Part shown: positions 55,735-64,000 of the stretch, piece after piece
Layout of the letters: every line of letters starts with the position of its first letter
Position numbering within the stretch: position 1 is the first letter of the stretch
Origin: Cyrtodaria siliqua
Lineage: Eukaryota; Mollusca; Bivalvia; Adapedonta; Hiatellidae
NCBI GenBank assembly: GCA_037043455.1
Contig: JAWPHD010007146.1
Location: 62,001-126,000 of the forward strand
Direction of reading: 5' to 3'
DNA: 64,000 nucleotides
Made by a program: the position numbers and the translations under genes
The notes under the pieces: generated by a model
The model's input: the letters and a program-made list of their open reading frames with translations, nothing else
The model's database searches: none
Told to the model about the DNA's origin: nothing

Positions 55735-56375
55735 ATGACTCAAATATAGATTTTTATGTGATCATCATCTCTCAATTTTAACGTGGATACTTTGAGTGGA
55801 ACAAAACAAATATATAGGTCACTTACTGTCTCATGCTGGAATATTAATGGCATATTTAGACATGTTAATGGTGAAAGGCAATGCAAATTAGATGATCATA
55901 ACTTGTCAAGTGATATAAGACTTTTAAATGAAACGCATGCGTGCTCAAATGATACTTTAAAATTGAACGATTTTTTTTGTATCTCAAATTGTCGATCCGA
56001 GAACCCAAGTCGTTTAAGGGGTCGAGTTGCTGCCATTGTCAGAAATTCTTTGAGACAGGGTGTTAAGCCTATTGACAAAAACATTATGATATTATCTGGT
56101 TTATGCTTAATAAACATTTTTTTTCAATTTGAAAAATACCTTTATCTATGTGTGATCTATATATCACCAATTACCTCATCACATATTAAAAGGACTGATC
56201 CTATCAATGCTATTTTTGGTAAGCTTGAAACTGACATAGTATAGCCAATATGGTAATATAATGGTAATGGGAGACCTTAATGCTCATATAAATTGTAATG
56301 ACTTTGATTTTTTACAAATTGATACCATAGACTGTTTATAGGGTTTCCTTCCATTGGACAATATACATTGTATAT
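55735..56375 (+). pseudogene. LINE endonuclease, 5' part of a split LINE
   Basis: From about 55783: LTVSCWNINGIF, LLNETHAC, FCISN, RGRVAAIVRN, YLYLCVIYISP, a stop near 56242, then MGDLNAHINCND in a shifted frame. These are APE-type endonuclease blocks (N in WNINGI, E in NETH, D-N in GDLNAH). Its match stops near 56375, where copy 2 of the ~3-kb duplication begins. The RT of presumably the same element resumes at about 59810. Confidence 0.75.
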
Positions 56376-56589
56376 ATAGTTTGCATGTACCATAAGCTTA
56401 TGATCCTCTACCTAGTTTGTTCAAATGGTGACAATGGGGTTAAATATGGCCACTGCGGGAGTCACAGTTTTACAGATGTATATAAAGAAATTGTTCTTGT
56501 TTCTTAAAACATGAGAGCACTTTGAGACAAGGTGAGTGGGTCTCTTGTTTATGACTTGAAGTTGTACACTTTTCTTAAGAAAGATAGAA

Positions 56590-57065
56590 ATATCGGACAG
56601 GGAAAGCAGCATTCAAGGACGACAGTCAACCACAAAACACCTAAACAAACACGCAAAAGACAAACGAGAAGGCAAAAATAATAAAAAATGCAAAGGACAT
56701 CACAAACACAAAAGGGTTGACAATAGGGCTACCGCCCTGGAACGGTCAGTGGCAACAAAGGCCACTGCTGGTTTAAACAGGTTATAGGGTGCACTAAACC
56801 TCACACTTACCCTACTCTCATTCCATTAAAACGGGAAAGTGAAAATAAAGAAATCCCTGCCATGATCTAATCTCTAACCAACAAGGCAGCATCAATAGGC
56901 AATATAAGTAAAACACAAATGTGCTCGTGTAAATATAATACAAAAAAACAATAGCCTAGAAAGCCACAACGAAGGTCGTCAATGACTTGGCAGAAGCCAG
57001 AGTAACAAGAGAAACCATTAAGGGCACAACAAGAAAGATCATAGACAAACATCAAACGCCACCGT
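56590..57065 (+). repeat. Dispersed repeat family A, long copy
   Basis: Collinear with 28600-29060 (GGAAAGCAGCATTCAAGGAC, GGGTTGACAATAGGGCTACC, CTAACCAACAAGGCAGCAT, CAATAGCCTAGAAAGCCACA). It is followed to 57180 by about 115 bp not seen elsewhere. Confidence 0.75.
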
Positions 57066-58079
57066 CACATTGGGCTTCAGGTAGGCGTCATCATAGGGTC
57101 CACAGCCTGTCCGGTCATCGTACAATTAAAGAGGAAGCACAGTGGCAAACTGTAAAAGGGTCCACCACCAAGCATGCAGTTTTAAGCGAACTGAAATATA
57201 TAGAGAATGTGACTTTTGATAAGGTTTTCCATTATGAAGACTTGTTGAATAAATCCATAACCTAAAATCACAAAGTAGACCACTGCATTTGCGACAAATT
57301 ACAAAAAAAAAAAACAGAAAGAAAAAGAAAAGGCATTTTACGTTTAACTGTTGATTTTTAAAATAACCCGCCAAATTACGACAAAATTACGCTACAAAAA
57401 CAGTTGATCAAATCTCTATCCAGGTCTTCATCTCATATAATAATGCATATGTGTCGCTTAAAAGTGTATTCATGTTTTTTTTTAATATCCGTAATTGAAT
57501 AAGTGTAAAATGAATTATCCATTTTTTTTGTCTGGCTGGTTAAAGCTTTTTATTGTATCTATAGAGATTTGATTCTCAAACGATGTAAGTTATGAATATA
57601 CCTCGTGGTCATTAGGTTTAGAAATGATGTACATATGTTGTAAAATGTGACTGTTGTAGGCGGGATATCTACTTTAACTTCAGTAGCACCTGTATGTCGG
57701 ATATAGCTTTAAGAGTAAAATCAGTAAACTAACCGTGATCACTAAATGTAATCTATTTCGATGCACTGGGTACCGTTTCTTATCTGGAAGCGTTTAATTC
57801 TTTTTTATATCTTATATGTATGCTATATTGTCACATTAAGTTATATTATTTAAATCAGATAATATGTACTGAGTATTCTTAAATGTCCTGTTTTATCCCA
57901 AGGCATTAATTGCCAAGTTTATCAAAACAGCAATGAGCTTATATAAGGCTTGCAGGCATATTGCAACTCGACATACATGAACTTGATGCTGACTTGCTAG
58001 ATAAGAGAGACCGTTGTGAACCCAGCTTCTTGGATATAACCTATATGACGGATTAACATTTTAGTTGTATGTATTTTAA

Positions 58080-58272
58080 TGCAGTCATTCTGCTTGAGCG
58101 CATACAGCCTGTTGATGCATTGGATAGCACGGGGGACTTTAAATTCAGAGGACCCTGGTTCAAGCCTCACCGGAGCCAGTGAATTTTGTCGGTGTGTTCT
58201 TGGGCAAGACACTTTTACCCTCGTCCGTCGGATGGGGACGTAAACCAGGCGATCCCGTGTATCGCTTGTTTT
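58080..58272 (+). mobile_element. tRNA-like SINE, family 3, copy 2
   Basis: Same as 18355-18545 within the duplication: CCTGGTTCAAGCCTC B-box, GTTCTTGGGCAAGACACTT. Confidence 0.6.
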
Positions 58273-59508
58273 TTTTCTCCCATCATGTTAAAGAAACATA
58301 AGTGTCTATTCGTCAGTAGGGCAGGTTCCTAAATGCCTATATATCCAACACCAACCCCCCACCCCACCCCCACCACACACACACACACACTCCCTCTCTC
58401 CCTTCATTGGCAATACACCTTCTTTTTTAGTTAATAATCATTCCACTTGCACTTGCATGCGCAAAAGTACAGTTGATGCTTACTATCCTAGGTTAATTCC
58501 ATACTCTAAATCAAGTACGGAGAACATCACAACCTATGTTTTGATACATATTCTAAGCAGGTGATATTGTAACAACTGCAACAATACTAACAAATAGTTG
58601 CCATGGAAAGTAGTTAGTACAGTGATCTGGGTATCACCCTAAAGATATTTCTTCGTCGACGCCGTGTGGTTCCCTGGCAAGAATATGACCACTGCATATC
58701 CAGGCATAGGGCTAAAATTTCCACGAATTCATGTTAATTTTATCATTTTTGTTCATTATTTTCATGACACATACACCTAAAAAAGACTTTTGTTAAAAAA
58801 CAACACGTTAAACCACACATTTCCTTTATCTAGAATTCTTTGGACTATGTGTCGTCTGCAATATATGTTTATATCAGAACATGTTAATACTAGTTATGTT
58901 GCAGTTACTTTGAGGAAGGCTTATACTTCTAGTTTGGCATGTGTCTCAACTTATCAGGCTTACTGAACACATACGTGCAATGCCATGAACATTGCTTAGT
59001 ACTTAATTTCATCAATATATCATATCACAATCACTTATTCATATTATAATCATGTAGAAAGGTTGTACATTACTGATTCTTACAAGTTTACACATATATC
59101 GTAAAAAATATTAACTAAACTAAATGCATAAAACTGTGTCAATAGTGAGTGGGGTAAATTGGCTTCTAATTTGAAGCAAAATAGAGATTTTAAACTGAAT
59201 TCAGTGCTAAAAAAGAGCTTATTTACGCTTTATGTAACTCATTGAATTGTAAACCTAAGTGCATCTTTAAAAAGAACATCAATAATTATTCACACAAGCA
59301 TGACATTCAAAAATGAACATCAAAAACTTATATGAAAGCGCTACAATGATAACCTATTTATGTTCGATTTTTTTTATAAGCTACCTGTTCCAGATTGCTA
59401 TCATGGAAAAATGTAATCATATTGCTCTTTTCAAAAAGTGATGGTAGAATTTGTCCCTTGAGTTGGTAACAATATCGAAAATGTTGGGTCCTGGCTAAAG
59501 TCCTAAAA

Positions 59509-59805
59509 ATATGTGACGTCGTAACGTCGCGTCTCACACAAACAATGTTTTGTATACCGTGCATTATTTTTAAAAGCTGTCACAAATAATAAGTTTATGA
59601 CTCAGATCTGGGTTAATTTGTAATAAATAAAATAGTTTCAGTTAATAAACTTGCGAAGTATTACAGGTTTAGCTCAACCAATCAAAATCGTTCCAGGTTG
59701 TATTACACGTGTGTCATACAATAGAATATTAAATGGGTGTTCGACACTGCTAACAATGGACATTATGTGATAAAATAAATTATCATGCTCTATTAAAGTT
59801 GACTA
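59509..59805. other. Unassigned junction
   Basis: Between the end of the duplication and the RT segment. RT fingers blocks expected here are not found. Confidence 0.4.
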
Positions 59806-61475
59806 AGAACTTATTCATCAAGTTGATACTAGTACTGGTGTTAAACAAGGGTGCATCCTAAGCCCAGCCTTTTTCTCTCTATTTACCAATGATATAGTTA
59901 ACATTTTTGATGATTCATGTGACAAAGTATCACTCCATGATGTGTACATTTCATGTTTTTTATATGCTGATGACATTGTTCTATTATCTAATAGTGCACA
60001 GGGCTTGCAAACACAACTTGATAAGTTGCAACATTATTGTGCTCAGTGGGATTTATCTGTTAATATTAAGAAAATTAAAGCTATGATTTTCAATAAGTCA
60101 GATAAATTGCTTTAAAAGTTTCAGTTCCTATGTAATAATGTTTTGGTGGAAATTGTTAATGAATATAAATATTTAGGAATTATAATGAAACCTTCAGGAT
60201 CATATACTGCAGCAGCAAAGTATTTAAATAATAAAGCATTAAAGGCCCTTTTCTGCATCAGAAGAGCTTTATATAGTGATCTTATAAATGTACACCTTTA
60301 TTTGAATTTGTATGAACACTGCGCCTATTTTACTATACTGCAGTGAAATATTTACGGTTACTAGTCTTATTACTGATATTAATAGCAACGTGGAAGATAA
60401 TTATGATCAATTTTTACAAGAAAAAACACAGCTCAAGTTTTGCAAACTTGTTCTAGGGGTACATCGGACTGCCACTAATAATGCAGTAAGGGCTGAGCTG
60501 GGCATTTACCCATTGGGTCTGTTTGTCTTAATCAGAGTTTAAATTTTTGGTTACATCTGGTTAAAATGGATAATAATAAACTAGCATTTAAAGCATATAA
60601 ATATACATGTAGTATGAAATTAGATAAAGGTTTTGGTTTTGATTGTTTTATGAACAAGATTGGATTTAGACATGTCTTGGATAATCAAGGCACTTTTTCC
60701 AAAGCGAGACTTTTAAACTCACGGACTAATAAACTTAAAGATTTATATAAAACATTTTGGCACAAGAAGGTAAACATTGAAGTCGGAAATAAACTAAGGA
60801 CGTATTGTAAACTCAAAGATAAGTTACCTTCTCACTAATAATATTGATAGAAACCAAATTATTTATTTTGTAAAATTAAGAATAAGTGCTCATAGATTAG
60901 CTATTGAGGAAGGCAGATATAAGCTGTTAGAAGCTCAGCAGAGAACATGTACACTTTGTAACTCTGATGTAGAAACTGAATAACATTTTCTAATATACTG
61001 TCACAAGCTAGCTTAATGCGTGTAGATGAACATTTTATAACAGTATACAAAATGTAGTACCTTCAATTAATAATATGAGTGATTTTGATCAATTTAAAGA
61101 TATTTTAATAAGCAAAGACTATGATCTTAACTCTATATGTATTAATTTTGTATATGACATGTTTATGACTAGGAAATCTTTATTAGATTTATAGATCATT
61201 GCTAATTTGGAATATATCCATTATCATTCTACATAGGTATTCTTACTATTTCATAAATATGAAGCCATTTTACATAAATTTAGAATATAATAAAAACAGC
61301 ATACATTATACACATTGTAGCATCATACAGATAAGCAAGTTATTATACTGATCTTTATATAATGTTAGTAATAATTTCTAAGGGGATTATGTATGTCTTT
61401 ATATATGTATTGTAATTGTCCTTGGTGACAATCCTGTATTTGGATTTATTTTATGCCAATAAATCGAATTGAATT
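59806..61475 (+). pseudogene. LINE RT and 3' end, second part of a split LINE
   Basis: STGVKQGCILSPAFFSLF (~59833), CFLYADDIVLLSNSAQGL (YADD box intact, ~59955), QWDLSVN, NEYKYLGIIMKPSG, KFCKLVLGVHRTATNNAVRA and ELGIYPLG, then KLRISAHRLAIEEGRYKLLE and CTLCNSDVETE with HFLIYC, a C-terminal zinc knuckle near 60950-61000. Several frames and stops. The 3' UTR ends with AATAAATCGAATTGAATTGA at about 61458-61477. Fingers blocks are missing. Joined by position and character to the endonuclease at 55735. Confidence 0.8.
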
Positions 61476-61477
61476 GA

Positions 61478-61783
61478 AGATTATACCGGTGGGCGGTAAA
61501 ATACGGTTAATTTGCCGGGACTTGCCGGTCTCGGGTAGGAGGTGCTAAATGTAAAAAAAACAAATTTAAATAAAAAGATTATATTTAGATTGTGGAAACT
61601 AATTTGTATGTTGATATATGATTAAATAAAAGATAATGATAAAAATATTTAAAAAGAATCATGTTCTTGATGTTTGTATTGATGTATTTGCATGAAATTG
61701 AAAACGCCGGGCTCCGTTTTAGAAACGCCGGGCTCGTCTTTAAACCATTATTACAAACTTATTACCAACTTTTAATTGTATTT
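61478..61783. other. Unassigned spacer
   Basis: Contains GC-rich GCCGGG words and A-rich sequence. No gene. Confidence 0.35.
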
Positions 61784-61798
61784 TTCACATTGGATATG

Positions 61799-63125
61799 CC
61801 TTTCGCACATCACCAGCCGAAAGTCTATATGTTGAAGCTAATGACCCATCACTGTCTCATAGACGGGACAAATTAGCCCTTCAGTATACCATTAAATTAC
61901 AATCTAACCCTTCAAATCCAACTTTCGATACTGTTTTTAATCCTAATTATGAATCTTTTTTTGATCGAAAACCGAAGGCCATTCGACCTTTCTGTCTTCG
62001 TATTAAACCAAAATTAAGAGTCACTGAAATCGACCTAAATTTGATTGCCAAGTACAAAGTACCACAAATTCCACCGTGGACTTTGGAAACACCAACAGTT
62101 ATTTTTGATCTTTGTAATAATTACACATCCTTTACAGATCCTACTGTCTTTCAAAGCAAATTTAATGAAATTAAATTGAAATACAGTAACTTTCAACATA
62201 TTTACACAGTTGGTTCTAAAGATAGAGACAAGGTAGCTGCAGCAGCTGTTGTTCACAAACATAGCATAAATAGCCGCCTGCCTGACAAGGCCTCTCTTCT
62301 CAGCTGAACTTAAGGAAATTGAACTTGCCTTTAAGTTTTATTCAGGAATCTGATGATGACCATTTCGTAATCTTTTCTGATTCCCTTTCATCTCTTCAAG
62401 CACTGGGTACTATGAAACATGATAATCCAGTTGTCCTTCAACTTTTAGAAAAGTACAATTCTCTTATAGTTGATAATGTTATTATTTTCTGCTGACTTCC
62501 AATCTATGTAGGAATACGTGGTTATGATAGATCTGATAGTGCTGCTAAGGCAACATTAGGTTTACATATATATAATACCAAATTACCTTATACTGATTTT
62601 AAAAGTTGTATCAACTCATATATTCGTAACTCTTGGCAAGGCGTTTGGGGCTTGTCAGTGAACAATAAACTTCATTCCATTAAACCGTTACTCGGTGAAT
62701 GGCGTCCTTCTAGTAGACCCATTCGTCGGGAGGAAGTTGTCCTAGCCAGGTTCATGATAGGGCATACGCGCTGTACTCATTCATATTTATTACAAGGTGA
62801 GCAGTTGCCAGAATGTATACCCTGTTTTGCACCGTTAACGGTCAAACATATCTTGTTGGAATGTGTAGACTTTGATCCTATGCGACAAAGATACTACACA
62901 GTTAATATTTTGAAAGAGTTATTTGATACTATAGATTTTAGTCTTGTTTTAGATTTCCTTAAAGAAATCAGACTTTATACCATATCATCCTTTATTTGTA
63001 GATAGTTTTATCTTTATACGTTTACATTATTTTTAATTACTACTTTATTGTTCCATGATTCATCGGTTTTTGCACACAATATGACCTATTTATGTGTCGA
63101 CGTTCCATAAAACACCATTCATTCA
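61799..63125 (+). mobile_element. 5'-truncated I-like LINE with target-site duplication
   Basis: TTCACATTGGATATG occurs at 61784-61798 and 63126-63140, bounding about 1.33 kb. The element starts inside pol and ends with CCATAAAACACCATTCATTC, an (ATTC)n tail like those of I/Nimb-type LINEs. Classic outcome of incomplete target-primed reverse transcription. Confidence 0.85.
61810..63005 (+). pseudogene. LINE pol C-terminus with RNase H
   Basis: A long segment DPSLSHRRDKLALQYTIKLQ, NPNYESFFDRKPKAI, RPFCLRIKPKLRV is the post-RT region. RNase H follows: IYTVGSKDRDKVAAAAVV, where relatives have YTDGSK, so the first catalytic Asp is Val; SAELKEIELAFKF (Glu); IFSDSLSSLQAL (Asp). A C-terminal finger CIPC...VKHILLECVDF ends the protein. 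Frame breaks lie near 62290 and 62495. RNase H normally removes element RNA from the hybrid; this copy is inactive. Confidence 0.85.
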
Positions 63126-63140
63126 TTCACATTGGATATG

Positions 63141-63736
63141 TAAAACGACTCATTCTAAATATGATTTAAAAAACACTTTTATTATTTTGTAAATAAGGGT
63201 ACCAACATGTGTATATTTAGATTATGTACCCTGCAGTTGGAAATTGTAAACGAACGCGGGGAAATTATCCTTTATTTAATCATATATAAACACATCAAAT
63301 TAGTTTCCACCCTCCAAATATAATGTTTATAACGCTTCACATGTTAACAATGGAGACATACCGATTTATTTGTATACTAAAGCATATGTGTATTTCAAAA
63401 GCAAATAAATAACAAACACAACCCGTATTATCGTATATTATTTTATTCCATATACAAAAAAGCATGAATAATAAGAATTTAATAACATGATATTGTTATT
63501 TATGACACATTATATAATGTTTATTTTTCTTTAGAAAGGCATGGTATACGAGTATGCATGATATAAATGTAATCATGTAGGTCTACTGAACATTTTACAT
63601 CACTATTCATCAACTGGACTGTTTAGCCTTTTACAGACTTAACATTGCCAATCCACAGCATCAACTACTCCGACACATTGCATTAAATCGTCTACAAATG
63701 CGGGCATTCCTCAAATACATGATTGTTCAATTTTTT
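63141..63736. other. Unassigned AT-rich spacer
   Basis: No gene or repeat recognised. Confidence 0.4.
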
Positions 63737-63941
63737 TTACATTTCACTGTATGACATGATGCCATAATTTTTACTAATTTCCTTTTCTTTTGGGAATTGG
63801 GTCAATTTTCCCGATTTCAAACAATCAAGCAAGTGTTTTCTTACACGTCGGTTGATGGCGTCTATTGTTGAAATGTCTGTACTTTGACCTGGATGAAGAT
63901 TCTCCGCTACCGGTAGAATCGACGATATGATGACTGTTGCC
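63737..63941 (-). CDS. Putative exon, SGNH/GDSL-like protein fragment
   Basis: The minus strand has TTTTTAATACAG, a plausible acceptor, then 67 open codons to a TAA at 63737-63739. The peptide ATVIISSILPVAENLHPGQS, then DISTIDAINRRVRKHLLDC and a Lys-rich end looks like the strand-loop and 'IDxIN' helix of SGNH-hydrolase-type proteins, which I offer only tentatively. Other frames contain stops early. The preceding exon would lie beyond the right edge. Alternatively it could be part of a repeat or of a decayed gene. Confidence 0.35.
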
Positions 63942-64000
63942 CTGTATTAAAAATAAGTTTTTGTATGTTAGTTTTCTACATATGTGTAATATAAATCTAT

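Larger units (their letters stand above)
56379..59508 (+). repeat. ~3-kb direct duplication, copy 2
   Basis: Collinear with 16605-20330. It begins at the last ~170-bp unit of the tandem-core element and ends near GGTAACAATATCGAAAATG. It contains a ~590-bp family A insertion (56590-57180) absent from copy 1 and a SINE at 58080-58272. It interrupts a LINE, so it is likely the derived copy. Confidence 0.85.

Overview
The window reads as non-coding, repeat-rich DNA from a metazoan nuclear genome, most likely a mollusc and probably a bivalve. It is AT-rich and has spliced-gene signals (AG acceptors, single exons). It carries many classes of eukaryotic transposon: L1/Tx1-like, I-like and other LINEs, tRNA-derived SINEs, a Ty3/Gypsy-type LTR element and a mariner remnant. 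It also has tandem-core elements resembling bivalve pearl/HINE elements, and abundant microsatellites. The bivalve assignment is inference from repeat style, not from a diagnostic gene. There are no bacterial operons, ribosome binding sites, CRISPR arrays or rRNA.

Layout. 1-5.7 kb: a mariner transposase remnant, a SINE, half of an inverted ~440-bp duplication, dispersed repeats, a 47-bp inverted-repeat element and a degenerate ~360-bp tandem array. 5.69-12.87 kb: a complete LINE (ORF1, long spacer with a ~300-bp TTC tract, ORF2, A20 tail) bounded by a 13-bp direct repeat. 13-25 kb: a second SINE, ~170-bp tandem-core units, copy 1 of a ~3-kb duplication, the other half of the inverted duplication with a broken unknown ORF, and a palindromic minisatellite. 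25-36 kb: decayed LINE pieces, nested dispersed repeats and more tandem-core elements, one of them holding a SINE with a clear target-site duplication.

36.3-37.6 kb holds the only convincing host gene: a large 3' exon of a HNK-1/chondroitin-type carbohydrate sulfotransferase. 38-46 kb: LINE remnants, inverted dispersed repeats and a short tandem array. 46.0-53.6 kb: a minus-strand Gypsy-type LTR retrotransposon with ~1.1-kb LTRs and a tRNA-Leu primer site. Its gag/protease and RT core are deleted, its integrase is retained, and downstream of pol it has an extra zinc-finger reading frame. 55.7-61.5 kb: a LINE split by copy 2 of the ~3-kb duplication. 61.8-63.1 kb: a 5'-truncated I-like LINE with an RNase H domain and a 15-bp target-site duplication. 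63.74-63.94 kb: a possible minus-strand host exon.

The elements record a nested history: SINE into tandem array, dispersed repeat into dispersed repeat, and duplication into LINE. The most unusual items are the extra zinc-finger ORF of the LTR element, the palindromic minisatellite, the nearly intact LINE carrying a large TTC tract, and the conserved unknown ORF in the inverted duplication. All alignments were made by eye; identities are qualitative.
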